64,000 bases of DNA from Luteimicrobium sp049844995 (lineage in GTDB: Bacteria > Actinomycetota > Actinomycetes > Actinomycetales > Cellulomonadaceae), in the NCBI RefSeq assembly GCF_049844995.1, contig NZ_JBNCMC010000011.1, positions 24,435-88,434 on the forward strand. The letters run 5' to 3'. Below, piece by piece: positions 16,323-24,362 of this stretch. A program made the position numbers and the translations under genes. The notes under the pieces were generated by a model, which was not told where the DNA came from, searched no databases, and was given only the letters and a program-made list of their open reading frames with translations. Each line of letters starts with the position of its first letter. Position 1 is the stretch's first letter.

Positions 16323-17102
16323 ATGGCACAGCGCATCGACGTCAAGGACCTCAACATCTACTACGGCGACTTCCTGGCCGTCGAGGGCGTCACGATGACG
16401 ATCGAGCCCCGCTCGGTCACGGCGTTCATCGGCCCGTCCGGCTGCGGCAAGTCGACGTTCCTGCGCACGCTCAACCGCATGCACGAGGTCATTCCGGGCG
16501 CGTCCGTCCACGGCAGCGTCGAGATGGAGGGCGTCGACCTCTACGGCGCGGACATCGACCCGGTCGCGGTGCGCCGCCAGATCGGCATGGTGTTCCAGCG
16601 CCCCAACCCGTTCCCGACCATGTCGATCGCGGAGAACGTGCTCGCAGGCGTCCGGCTCCTGAACAAGAAGATCTCCAAGTCCGACGCCGCGGACCTCGTC
16701 GAGCAGTCGCTGACGAGCGCGAACCTGTGGAACGAGGTCAAGGACCGGCTCCAGAAGCCGGGCGCCGGGCTCTCGGGCGGTCAGCAGCAGCGTCTCTGCA
16801 TCGCCCGCGCCATCGCGGTCCGACCGCAGGTGCTCCTCATGGACGAGCCCTGCTCGGCCCTTGACCCGATCTCGACGCTCGCGATCGAGGACCTGGTGAC
16901 GGAGCTGAAGAAGGACTACACGATCGTCATCGTCACGCACAACATGCAGCAGGCCGCCCGCGTGAGCGACCGGACGGGGTTCTTCAACATCGCGGGTACC
17001 GGCAGCCCCGGCAAGCTCATCGAGATGGACGACACGGGGACCATGTTCTCGACGCCCAAGGAGAAGTCCACCGAGGACTACATCTCCGGCCGCTTCGGGT
17101 GA
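16323..17102 (+). CDS. pstB: Phosphate ABC transporter ATP-binding protein
   Basis: ATPase that powers phosphate import. Walker A is GPSGCGKST, the ABC signature is LSGGQQQRLCIARAIA and Walker B is VLLMDEPCSALDP; the segment EGVDLYGADIDPVAVRRQIGMVFQRPNPFP is diagnostic of PstB. ATG 16323 (MAQRIDVKDLNIYYGDF) gives the standard 259 residues and has AAGAAGG upstream. The frame is also open from ATG 16209, which overlaps the pstA stop as ATGA and would add a 38-residue proline/lysine-rich tail (TPKPDTPKHDSPKKDD); both starts may be used. Confidence 0.94.
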   Translation: MAQRIDVKDLNIYYGDFLAVEGVTMTIEPRSVTAFIGPSGCGKSTFLRTLNRMHEVIPGASVHGSVEMEGVDLYGADIDPVAVRRQIGMVFQRPNPFPTMSIAENVLAGVRLLNKKISKSDAADLVEQSLTSANLWNEVKDRLQKPGAGLSGGQQQRLCIARAIAVRPQVLLMDEPCSALDPISTLAIEDLVTELKKDYTIVIVTHNMQQAARVSDRTGFFNIAGTGSPGKLIEMDDTGTMFSTPKEKSTEDYISGRFG

Positions 17103-17128
17103 GCCGTCCGCGTCGGCCGTGATGCCCT

Positions 17129-17457
17129 GTTCGCCGACGGTGACGCCGCGTTCGCCGACGGTGACGTAGGCGGTCGTGGTTCCGTCCGCGGGTGGGTTCG
17201 GACAGGCGGTTCGGACTGCGTCGCCTTCAGGCCCCGGGGGGCCTTCTGGCTCCTTGACGTCCTTCACCACCTGCCCGAACCCGCCCGCTCGGGTCGCAAG
17301 CTCGCCACCGTAGCCGGGCTGCGCCGTCGTCGTCGAGCATGCGGACAGCCACCACCCGAGCCGCCGACCATGCGATAAGCCACCACCCGGGTCACCGACC
17401 ATGCGAGCACGCACATGTTCGACGCTGAGAAGGGGTCTGCGCGCATGGTCGGCGCGG
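17129..17457. repeat. Dispersed intergenic repeat, copy A
   Basis: Fills most of the 427-base gap between pstB and a convergent lipoprotein gene. It begins with two direct copies of TTCGCCGACGGTGACG, followed by blocks that recur at 48.6-48.9 kb. The first 95 bases (17129-17223) align without gaps to 48645-48739, with about 84 identities by eye. A 103-base insertion with the hairpin AGGCCCC/GGGGCCT (near 17228) then interrupts the match, which resumes at about 17327. A 31-base segment ending ACCGACCATGCG (17375-17405) repeats the one before it. No protein-coding role is evident. Confidence 0.8.
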
Positions 17458-17529
17458 AGGACGACGGCCGAGCGCGTGCGCGCCACACTGCCGGACCGCC
17501 CGCCCCAGCCGAAGACCGCAGGCGCTACC

Positions 17530-18117
17530 TCAGACAGTCGAGGCGTCGGCCGGATCGGTGGAGGAGACCGCGGGCGACGGCGTCGGGCGCAGGCGGTCCA
17601 CGTAGGACCGGCTGACCTTCTGGGGGAGCAGCAGGACGCACTGGACCAGTCGGTCGCCGTCCATGTTCCAGCCGTCCTCGGTGGGGACGTAGTCCGTGTA
17701 GTCGAGCGACGTGGCGTCCTCGTACGCGAGGCCGGTGAGGGCGGTGAACTGCGTGTCGCAGTAGTCGTCGGCCTGGTCGCCGACGGCGTCGTCGCCGGGG
17801 AACTCGCCGGCGGGCAGCATCGTCTCGGCGTAGATCTCGGCGTCGTGCGGGTCGGAGCACGGGGTCACGGGCACGGAGTCGACCTCGGTGGACGCCGTGG
17901 CGGTCGAGTCGAAGTCGCCTCGCTCCGCGAGCAGGCAGTCGCCCACGTGCAACGAGTAGACGTCGGCCTCGCCCGCGGCGGTGATCTGTCCCTGTGGGTG
18001 GTCGCGCGAGGCGTCAGGCGGGCCGGAGACGATCCCGCATCCCGCGGTCGCCGCGGCCAGGGCGAGCGCGACGAGACCGAGCGCGAGCCTGCGTGCTCGC
18101 GCCGGCGACGTCGTCAT
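17530..18117 (-). CDS. Lipoprotein with septum-formation-type domain
   Basis: 195 residues. Lipoprotein signal RRLALGLVALALAAATAGC with the acylated Cys near residue 27, then an extracytoplasmic domain with the pattern VGDCLL ... VTPCSDPHDAEIYAE ... DYCDTQF ... RLVQCVLLLP. The paired cysteines and the CSxPHDAE motif resemble the actinobacterial septum formation family (PF13845); the actual function in division is unproven. It lies 46 bases after another lipoprotein gene, and the two are probably co-transcribed. Confidence 0.78.
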   Translation of the reverse strand: MTTSPARARRLALGLVALALAAATAGCGIVSGPPDASRDHPQGQITAAGEADVYSLHVGDCLLAERGDFDSTATASTEVDSVPVTPCSDPHDAEIYAETMLPAGEFPGDDAVGDQADDYCDTQFTALTGLAYEDATSLDYTDYVPTEDGWNMDGDRLVQCVLLLPQKVSRSYVDRLRPTPSPAVSSTDPADASTV

Positions 18118-18163
18118 CAGGAGGCCAGGAAGGCGTGCGGCGCAGGGGGCGAACCGGTGCGGC

Positions 18164-18649
18164 TCAGCCCTGGGCCGACGCGGTCGGGACGAGCGTCGTG
18201 TACTCCGGGAGCGTCCCGTCGAGCACGGGCACCTTCACGGTCTCGGTGGCGTCGCCGACCGTGATCTCCACGGGGAGGACGGCGCCCGGGGCCGCGTTCG
18301 TGGTGTCGAACACGACGTCGTGAGCGTCGTCGCCCGAGCCGAGCTTCGTGGTGGACGAGGGGTCCACGGAGACCGTCGAGGACGACGCGCCGTCGGGCAT
18401 GACGGTCACGGTCGCGCCGTCGGAGCCGCCGTTGTAGAAGGAGCCCAGCAGGCGACCGGGGTCGCCCTTGCCGTCCGACAGGACGAGCAGGTTGATGCCC
18501 TTGACGTCGCCCACGACGACGTCGATGCCGTCGGACGGCTGGTAGGGCTTGTCGGTCTGCGTGGGGGCGCAGGCGGAGAGCGCGGCCGCGCTCGCGAGGG
18601 CCACCGGGACCGCGAGGAACTTGCTCATGCGGGCGGTGCTGCGGTTCAC
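18164..18649 (-). CDS. Small lipoprotein, LpqE-like
   Basis: 161 residues. Signal with lipobox SAAALSAC, then a beta-rich domain beginning DGIDVVVGDVKGINLLVLSDGKGDPGRLLGS, similar in shape to the copper-chaperone-like or LpqE lipoproteins often found beside carD. No metal-binding Met/His cluster is obvious. GTG 18649 has GGAG eight bases upstream; ATG 18628 (MSKFLAV) is an alternative. It is divergent from carD. Function unknown. Confidence 0.75.
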   Translation of the reverse strand: MNRSTARMSKFLAVPVALASAAALSACAPTQTDKPYQPSDGIDVVVGDVKGINLLVLSDGKGDPGRLLGSFYNGGSDGATVTVMPDGASSSTVSVDPSSTTKLGSGDDAHDVVFDTTNAAPGAVLPVEITVGDATETVKVPVLDGTLPEYTTLVPTASAQG

Positions 18650-18818
18650 GTGCGGTCTCCAGGGACTTGTCGGGTCGGGGCCGCCCCCAGACTATCGTTC
18701 CGCGCGCGATGCTCGCGCGTTCCGGGGCGTGCCGTGGGCCACGTCGTCGGGCCTGGTGGCGGCGGGTCCGCGGGGCTTCGCGGGCTTCTCGCCCAGCGGG
18801 AGGCGGAGGGTCGCGTGG

Positions 18819-18824
18819 TAAGAT
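18819..18824 (+). promoter_or_regulatory. carD -10 hexamer
   Basis: TAAGAT predicts a start about 25 bases before the carD ATG, leaving room for the AAAGGGG ribosome site at 18837-18843. No good -35 box; CarD-dependent promoters typically lack one. Confidence 0.5.
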
Positions 18825-18852
18825 GGCCCTCCGCGAAAGGGGACATCTGAAG

Positions 18853-19335
18853 ATGACTTTCACTGTAGGGGAGACGGTTGTCTACCCGCACCACGGCGCA
18901 GCCCTCATCGAGGAGATCAAGACGCGGACCATCCGTGGGGAGGACAAGCTCTACCTCAAGCTCCGGGTCGCCCAGGGCGATCTGACCATCGAGGTCCCCG
19001 CAGAGAACGTCGACCTCGTCGGAGTGCGTGACGTCGTCGGCCAAGAGGGTCTCGACCGGGTGTTCGAGGTTCTGCGCGCGCCCTACACCGAGGAGCCGAC
19101 CAACTGGTCCCGCCGGTACAAGGCCAACCTCGAGAAGCTGGCATCGGGCGACGTCATCAAGGTCGCCGAGGTCGTGCGTGACCTGTCGCGCCGGGACGCC
19201 GACCGCGGCCTCTCGGCCGGTGAGAAGCGCATGCTCGCCAAGGCACGGCAGATCCTCGTCTCGGAGCTCGCGCTCGCCGAGCACACCGAGGAGGAGAAGG
19301 CCGAGGCGATCCTCGACGAGGTGCTCGCCAGCTGA
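18853..19335 (+). CDS. carD: RNA polymerase-binding transcription factor CarD
   Basis: Binds the RNA polymerase beta subunit and stabilises open complexes at rRNA and other promoters. The 160 residues show the N-terminal Tudor-like polymerase-interaction domain (MTFTVGETVVYPHHGAALIEEI, with DKLYLKLRVAQGDLTIEVPAENV) and the C-terminal helical DNA-binding domain with the conserved tryptophan in EPTNWSRRYKANLEKL and LSAGEKRMLAKARQILVSELALA. Length and sequence are typical. ATG 18853 has a ribosome site about nine bases upstream. It is followed 62 bases later by ispD. Confidence 0.97.
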   Translation: MTFTVGETVVYPHHGAALIEEIKTRTIRGEDKLYLKLRVAQGDLTIEVPAENVDLVGVRDVVGQEGLDRVFEVLRAPYTEEPTNWSRRYKANLEKLASGDVIKVAEVVRDLSRRDADRGLSAGEKRMLAKARQILVSELALAEHTEEEKAEAILDEVLAS

Positions 19336-19379
19336 GCGGGTCCACGTCCGGGTCCGCCCCGGAACACGAACAAGCATCA

Positions 19380-19418
19380 CGCGAAGGCCGGTCCGCGATG
19401 CGCGGGCCGGCCTTCGCG
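19380..19418 (+). terminator. Hairpin after carD with the ispD start codon in its loop
   Basis: An 18-base-pair stem, 19380-19397 with 19401-19418, is uninterrupted apart from one U-G wobble (19392 with 19406). The triloop, 19398-19400, is the ATG of ispD. It looks like a carD terminator, yet it would also hide the ribosome-binding region of ispD (GAAGG at 19383-19387 is inside the stem). Confidence 0.75.
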
Positions 19419-20129
19419 GCCGTCCTGACGGCGGCCGGCTCCGGCACCCGCCTCGGCGCGGACGTCCCCAAGGCGCTCGTGCCGCTCGACGGCGCGCCGC
19501 TCGTGGTGCACGCCGCGTCCCGGCTCGTGGACGCGGGCGCGACCGTGGTCGTGATCACGGCGCCGGCCGGCCACGTCGACCACGTGCGCGCCGCGCTGGA
19601 CGGCACCCGCGGGCTCGGCGCGCCCCGGGTGGTCGTGGTCCCCGGCGGACCCACCCGCCAGGCGAGCGTGGCCGCCGGCCTGGCCGGGCTGCCGTCCGCC
19701 GCCGGCCCGATCGTCCTCGTGCACGACGCCGCGCGCGCCCTCGCGCCCACGGCGCTCCTCGTTCGGGTCGCGCAGACGGTGCGGGAGGGTCACGATGCCG
19801 TTGTGCCCGTCCTGCCCGTGACCGACACGGTCGTCCGGTTCGTCCCGTCCGCCGACGGTGGTCCCGCCCGTTCGGGGGGAACCGTCGACCGCCGGGGCCT
19901 TCGTGCCGTCCAGACCCCGCAGGGCTTCCGGCGCCACGTCCTCGAACGCGCCCACGCCGCCGGGGCCGGCGTCGCGGCGGACGAGGCGACTGCGGCGAGC
20001 GACGACGCGAGCCTCGTGGCGGCGCTCGGCGTGGACGTCGCGCTGGTCGACGGCGACGCTCGCGCCCTCAAGATCACCACGGCCCACGACCTCGCCGTCG
20101 CGACGCTGCTCCTGACGGAGGGCGCATGA
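19398..20129 (+). CDS. ispD: 2-C-methyl-D-erythritol 4-phosphate cytidylyltransferase
   Basis: Third enzyme of the MEP isoprenoid pathway; makes CDP-methylerythritol from MEP and CTP. The 243-residue protein has the nucleotidyltransferase loop LTAAGSGTRLG...PKALVPLDGAPLV, VLVHDAARAL, and the signature VDRRGLRAVQTPQGFRR. No ATG or GTG lies in frame upstream before a stop, so the start is ATG 19398, the triloop of the preceding hairpin. ATGA overlap with ispF. Neighbours follow the common carD-ispD-ispF order. Confidence 0.94.
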   Translation: MRGPAFAAVLTAAGSGTRLGADVPKALVPLDGAPLVVHAASRLVDAGATVVVITAPAGHVDHVRAALDGTRGLGAPRVVVVPGGPTRQASVAAGLAGLPSAAGPIVLVHDAARALAPTALLVRVAQTVREGHDAVVPVLPVTDTVVRFVPSADGGPARSGGTVDRRGLRAVQTPQGFRRHVLERAHAAGAGVAADEATAASDDASLVAALGVDVALVDGDARALKITTAHDLAVATLLLTEGA

Positions 20130-20635
20130 CCGCCGAGCGGGCCGGGCTTCCCCGGACCGGCATCGGCACCGACGTGCACGCCTTCGACACCGACCCGGCC
20201 CGCGAGCTGTGGGTCGGGGGGCTGCACTGGCCGGGGGAGGTCGGGCTGGCGGGGCACTCCGACGGCGACGTCGCCGCGCACGCCGCCGCCGATGCGCTCT
20301 TCTCCGCCGCCGGCCTCGGCGACCTCGGCTCCAACTTCGGCACCAGCGCGCCGCAGTGGGCCGGCGCGCGCGGCACGGTGCTGCTCGCGGAGGCGGCCCG
20401 ACGGGTCCGCGCCGCCGGCTTCGAGATCGGCAACGTGGCGGTCCAGGTGATCGGCAACCGCCCGCGCCTGGGCCCGCGCCGGGCCGAGGCGGAGGAGGCG
20501 CTGAGCGAGGCCGCGGGCGCCGTCGTGACCGTCACGGCGACCACCACGGACGGGCTCGGCCTCACCGGCCGGGGCGAGGGCCTCGCGGGACTCGCGACCG
20601 CGCTCGTCGTGCGCGTCGGGCCGGGTGACGCATGA
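20126..20635 (+). CDS. ispF: 2-C-methyl-D-erythritol 2,4-cyclodiphosphate synthase
   Basis: Cyclises CDP-ME 2-phosphate with release of CMP, fifth step of the MEP pathway. 169 residues with the metal ligands in GIGTDVHAF (Asp16, His18), the signature LAGHSDGDVAAHAAADALFSAAGLGDLG, and the CMP-side TATTTDGLGLTGRGEG near the C-terminus. Start and stop overlap the neighbouring genes by ATGA, so ispD-ispF-tetR form a tightly coupled unit. Confidence 0.95.
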   Translation: MTAERAGLPRTGIGTDVHAFDTDPARELWVGGLHWPGEVGLAGHSDGDVAAHAAADALFSAAGLGDLGSNFGTSAPQWAGARGTVLLAEAARRVRAAGFEIGNVAVQVIGNRPRLGPRRAEAEEALSEAAGAVVTVTATTTDGLGLTGRGEGLAGLATALVVRVGPGDA

Positions 20636-21240
20636 ACGAGCGGCTGAGCCACGAGCAGCGCCGCGAACAGCTCGTCGAGGCGGCGCTGGCCGTCGCCCTC
20701 CGCGAGGGCGTCGAGGCGGTGACGATCCGGACGGTCGCCCGGGAGGCGGGCGTGCGGCCGGGCGTCATCCACTACGTCTTCACGGACAAGCACGAGCTGC
20801 TGGCGGCGCTCAGCCGGCGCGTGGCGGCCATCGCCACGTCGTTCCTCGACGACGCGATCGCGGCCGGCGGCGACATCACCACGACGCTCCACGCGCTCGC
20901 CGACGGCATGTGGAAGGGCCTCGAGGCCCGCTCCCACCATCAGCTCCTCACGATCGAGATCGCGACCCTCGGCGCACGCGACGAACGGATGCGCGCCATC
21001 GTGCTCGACCAGCTCAAGGAGCAGTGGGCGGCGTCGGAGGCCTACCTGACCGCCGCCGCGCATCAGGCGGAGGTCCGGTACTCGATGGACGTGCCGCTGC
21101 TCGCGCGCATGGTGTCGGCGGAGATCGACGGCATCCAGATCGCGTGGATGGTCGAGCACGACGATGCCGCGGCCATCGCGTCCTTCCACGCCGTCGCGGA
21201 CGTGATCCTCGGCACCGTCCGCCCGCTCGGCGCCCGCTGA
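20632..21240 (+). CDS. TetR-family transcriptional regulator
   Basis: 202 residues. The N-terminal helix-turn-helix reads REQLVEAALAVALREGVEAVTIRTVAREAGVRPGVIHYVFTDKHELLAAL, closest in style to BetI-like regulators; the C-terminal ligand and dimer domain is helical. It overlaps ispF by ATGA, so it is made along with the isoprenoid enzymes, but nothing shows that it controls them. The ligand is unknown. Confidence 0.88.
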   Translation: MNERLSHEQRREQLVEAALAVALREGVEAVTIRTVAREAGVRPGVIHYVFTDKHELLAALSRRVAAIATSFLDDAIAAGGDITTTLHALADGMWKGLEARSHHQLLTIEIATLGARDERMRAIVLDQLKEQWAASEAYLTAAAHQAEVRYSMDVPLLARMVSAEIDGIQIAWMVEHDDAAAIASFHAVADVILGTVRPLGAR

Positions 21241-21304
21241 CGTCACGGACGTCCACCTGGCGGACGGCGGGAATGGCCGCGGCGCGCGTCGGATTGGATC
21301 GGGC

Positions 21305-21721
21305 ATGACGCAGACGACGACGGCACCCACCCTTCCCGACGACGCGAAGGCGCTCCTCGACGCCCCCGAGCACGCGGTGATCGCCACCATCGACCCGGAC
21401 GGCCGTCCCCAGCTCTCGGTCGTGTGGGTCGCGCGCGACGGCGACGACGTGCTCGTCTCGACGGTGCGGGGCCGACGCAAGGCCGAGAACCTGGAGCGCG
21501 ACCCGCGGGCCACCGTCCTCGTGTACGCACGCGACGAGCCGCACCGCTACCTCGAGATCCGGGGCGACGTCACGCTCGTCGACGACGGTCCGGACTCCGA
21601 GCTCATCCACCGCCTCGTGCGCGCCTACACCGGCGCCGAGCGGTACACCGGGGACGACGGCACCTCGAACCAGCGGGTGGTCGTGCGGCTCACGCCGCGC
21701 CGCGTCGTCTGGCGCGTCTGA
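21305..21721 (+). CDS. PPOX-class F420-dependent oxidoreductase
   Basis: 138 residues of a pyridoxamine-phosphate-oxidase-like split barrel: HAVIATIDPDGRPQLSVVWVARDGDDVLVSTVRGRRKAENLERDPRATV and the C-terminal RVVVRLTPRRVVWRV. The motif pattern is that of the Rv1155-like F420-binding group, which reduce unsaturated substrates with F420H2. The hexamer TTGGAT ends five bases before ATG 21305, so translation may be leaderless. Substrate unknown. Confidence 0.82.
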   Translation: MTQTTTAPTLPDDAKALLDAPEHAVIATIDPDGRPQLSVVWVARDGDDVLVSTVRGRRKAENLERDPRATVLVYARDEPHRYLEIRGDVTLVDDGPDSELIHRLVRAYTGAERYTGDDGTSNQRVVVRLTPRRVVWRV

Positions 21722-21751
21722 CCGCATTCTGCCCGGTCGGGGGCGTCCCGG

Positions 21752-21757
21752 TACCCT
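21752..21757 (+). promoter_or_regulatory. -10 hexamer for leaderless cysS mRNA
   Basis: TACCCT ends six bases before the cysS GTG; no ribosome site is visible. Confidence 0.55.
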
Positions 21758-21763
21758 TGCCGG

Positions 21764-23251
21764 GTGACCCTTCGCCTGTTCGACACCGCCACGCGCGACG
21801 TGCGGGACTTCGTGCCCGCCGTGCCCGGTGAGGTCGGCATCTACGTGTGCGGGGCCACCGTCCAGAGCGAGCCCCACATCGGGCACCTGCGCACCCAGGT
21901 CGCGTTCGACGTCCTGGTCCGCTGGCTGCGCCGTTCCGGGCTCGCGGTCACGCTCGTGCGGAACGTGACGGACATCGACGACAAGATCCTCGCCAAGGCC
22001 GCCGCCGCGGGCCAGCGCTGGTGGGAGCGCGCCGCGATCCACGAGCGCGAGTTCACCGCCGCCTACGACGCGGTCGGCGTCCTCCCGCCCACGTACGAGC
22101 CGCGCGCGACCGGCCACGTGGTCGACATGGTCGAGCTGATGGCGCGCCTCGTGGAGCGCGGGCACGCGTACGTCGCGGCGGAGGGGGACGTCTACTTCGA
22201 CGTCCGGTCGTGGCCCGACTACGGATCGCTCACCAACCAGCGGCTCGAGGACCTGACGATCGCGCCCGAGGACCTGGGCGCGGAGGAGCCGTCGACGGCG
22301 GGTCTCAAGCGCGACCCGCACGACTTCGCCCTCTGGAAGGCGCCGAAGGACGGCGAGCCGCCGACCGCCGCCTGGCCCACGCCCTTCGGCCGCGGCCGCC
22401 CCGGCTGGCACCTCGAGTGCTCCGCGATGGCGCAGCGGTACCTGGGCGACACGTTCGACATCCACGGCGGCGGGCTCGACCTCCGGTTCCCGCACCACGA
22501 GAACGAGCAGGCGCAGTCGCGCGCCGCCGGGTACGGCTTCGCGCGGTACTGGCTGCACAGCGCGTGGGTGACGCAGGGCGGCACCAAGATGAGCAAGTCG
22601 CTTGGGAACGGGCTGCTCGTCCGCGAGGTCCTCGCGAAGGCGCCCGCCTCGGCGCTGCGCTACGCCCTCACCGCCGTCCAGTACCGCTCGATGCTCGAGT
22701 GGACGCCCGACACCCTCGCCGAGGCCGAGGCCACGTGGGACCGCTTCGCCGGGTTCGTCGCTCGCGCGTCGGAACGGGTCGGGCCGGTCGACGACGCCGA
22801 GGTCCGGTCCGCCGCCCTTCCCGAGGCGTTCGTGTCCGCGATGGACGACGACCTCAACGTCCCCGCGGCGCTGGCCGTCGTCCACGAGCACCTGCGCCTC
22901 GGCAACACCGCGCTCGCCGCGGCGTCCTCGTCGGGCCCCGACAGCGCCGAGGGTGACACCGCGCGCCGCGACACGAGGGCCGAGCTCGTCGCCGTCCGTG
23001 CGATGCTCGACGCGCTCGGCCTCGACCCCGGCGACCCCCACTGGGCCACGACCGGCGACTCGCGGTACGCGCAGGCGCTCGGCGCCGTCGTGCAAGCCGA
23101 GCTCGACGCCCGCGCGGAGGCACGCGCAGCGCGGGACTTCGCGACCGCGGACGCGATCCGCGGCCGCCTCGCGGCGTCGGGCATCCTCGTCGAGGACCAG
23201 CCGACCGGCGCGCGCTGGAGCCTCGCGGCTCCCGCGTCGCAGGGCGACTGA
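21764..23251 (+). CDS. cysS: Cysteinyl-tRNA synthetase
   Basis: Class I enzyme that charges tRNA-Cys. The 495-residue protein has IYVCGATVQSEPHIGHLR, which holds the first zinc ligand and the HIGH motif, then NVTDIDDKIL, GWHLECSAMAQRYLG, DIHGGGLDLRFPHHENEQAQS (further zinc-site residues) and the KMSKS loop TKMSKSLGN near residue 275. A distinct mycothiol ligase MshC has a similar core, but this protein is full length, has the C-terminal anticodon-recognition region and sits next to rlmB as cysS usually does. Confidence 0.95.
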   Translation: MTLRLFDTATRDVRDFVPAVPGEVGIYVCGATVQSEPHIGHLRTQVAFDVLVRWLRRSGLAVTLVRNVTDIDDKILAKAAAAGQRWWERAAIHEREFTAAYDAVGVLPPTYEPRATGHVVDMVELMARLVERGHAYVAAEGDVYFDVRSWPDYGSLTNQRLEDLTIAPEDLGAEEPSTAGLKRDPHDFALWKAPKDGEPPTAAWPTPFGRGRPGWHLECSAMAQRYLGDTFDIHGGGLDLRFPHHENEQAQSRAAGYGFARYWLHSAWVTQGGTKMSKSLGNGLLVREVLAKAPASALRYALTAVQYRSMLEWTPDTLAEAEATWDRFAGFVARASERVGPVDDAEVRSAALPEAFVSAMDDDLNVPAALAVVHEHLRLGNTALAAASSSGPDSAEGDTARRDTRAELVAVRAMLDALGLDPGDPHWATTGDSRYAQALGAVVQAELDARAEARAARDFATADAIRGRLAASGILVEDQPTGARWSLAAPASQGD

Positions 23252-23305
23252 CCGCCTCCGCACCACCACCAGACATCCGCAGCACCACCGACGGCAGGAC
23301 TTCTC

Positions 23306-24310
23306 ATGGCAGGCAACTCGAAGCGTCGCGGCGCCGTCCGCAAGCCCGGATCCAAGAAGGGCGCGACGGTCGGGTCCGGTGGCCAGCGACGCAAGGCCCT
23401 CGAGGGCCGCGGCCCCACGCCCAAGGCCGAGGACCGCACCTACCACGTCGCCCACAAGCGCAAGGCCGAGGCTGAGAAGAAGGCCGCGACCGGGCGCGGC
23501 GGCGACCGTTCGCGCGCCGGCCGTGGGTCGACCGGCGGCCGGGGACCCGGGCGCGGCGCGACCACCGAGGTCGTCGCCGGCCGGAACTCGGTCCTCGAGG
23601 CGCTGCGCGCCGGCGTGCCGGCGACCACGCTCTACATCGCGTCGCGGCTCGAGGCCGACGACCGCACGCGCGAGATCCTGCAGATCGCGACCGGCCGCGG
23701 GTACAACCTCCTCGAGGTGGGGAAGCCCGAGCTCGACCGCCTCACCGACGGCTCCGTCCACCAGGGCGTCGCCGTCCAGGTCCCGCCGTACGAGTACGCG
23801 GACCTCGACGACCTCCTCGACGCGGCCGAGCGCAGCGACACCGCGCCGCTGTTCGTCGCGCTCGACGGCGTCACCGACCCGCGCAACCTCGGGGCGGTCA
23901 TGCGGTCCGCGGGGGCGTTCGGGGGGCACGGCGTGATCGTGCCGGAGCGCCGCGCCGCAGGCGTCACCGCCTCCGCGTGGAAGACGTCCGCCGGAGCTGC
24001 CGCCCGTGTGCCCGTCGCGCGCGTCACCAACCTCGCCCGAGCGCTCGGCGAGCTCAAGCAAGCCGGCTGCTTCGTCGTCGGGCTCGACGGCGAGGGGCCC
24101 ACGGCGATCGGCGACGTCGCGTTCGCGACGGACCCGCTGGTCGTCGTCGTCGGCAGCGAGGGCAAGGGGCTGTCGCGGCTCGTCCGGGAGGCGTGCGACG
24201 TCGTCGCGTCGATCCCGATCACCTCGGCCGTCGAGTCGCTCAACGCGTCCGTCGCCGGCGGCATCGCGCTCTACGAGATCGCCCGCCTCCGCTCCGCCGC
24301 GACCGAGTAG
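23306..24310 (+). CDS. rlmB: 23S rRNA (guanosine-2'-O-)-methyltransferase RlmB (TrmH family)
   Basis: SpoU/TrmH-type enzyme that methylates G2251 (E. coli numbering) of 23S rRNA. The 334-residue protein starts with a strongly basic, low-complexity arm of about 85 residues (KRRGAVRKPGSKKG...GRGPGRGA), then the RNA-binding TrmH N-domain (VVAGRNSVLEALRAG) and the knotted catalytic domain: DPRNLGAVMRSAGAFG, VVVGSEGKGLSRLVREACD and IPITSAVESLNASVAGGIALYE. The arm is common in actinobacterial orthologues. It follows cysS by 54 bases. Confidence 0.93.
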   Translation: MAGNSKRRGAVRKPGSKKGATVGSGGQRRKALEGRGPTPKAEDRTYHVAHKRKAEAEKKAATGRGGDRSRAGRGSTGGRGPGRGATTEVVAGRNSVLEALRAGVPATTLYIASRLEADDRTREILQIATGRGYNLLEVGKPELDRLTDGSVHQGVAVQVPPYEYADLDDLLDAAERSDTAPLFVALDGVTDPRNLGAVMRSAGAFGGHGVIVPERRAAGVTASAWKTSAGAAARVPVARVTNLARALGELKQAGCFVVGLDGEGPTAIGDVAFATDPLVVVVGSEGKGLSRLVREACDVVASIPITSAVESLNASVAGGIALYEIARLRSAATE

Positions 24311-24326
24311 GGCGCCCCGGCTACTT

Positions 24327-24360
24327 CGCGAGGTACACGGGGCGGCCCGTCTACCTCGCG
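24327..24360. terminator. Bidirectional terminator, rlmB/DUF4032 gene
   Basis: A 9-base outer stem (24327-24335 with 24352-24360) and a 5-base inner stem (24337-24341 with 24346-24350) separated by a C/C mismatch lie between two convergent genes. The last bases sit just before the stop of the minus-strand gene. Confidence 0.65.
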
Positions 24361-24362
24361 GG

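Noticed and set aside
17129..17457. Repeat copy A as a small protein gene
   Set aside because: Short open frames exist on both strands, but reading frames differ between copies A and B and no consistent start, ribosome site or stop is shared.
21014..24061. A 1015-codon open frame on the minus strand across cysS, rlmB and the PPOX gene
   Set aside because: It is antisense to well-recognised genes and its translation is Arg/Gly/Val-rich without known motifs. Long open antisense frames are expected in very GC-rich DNA.
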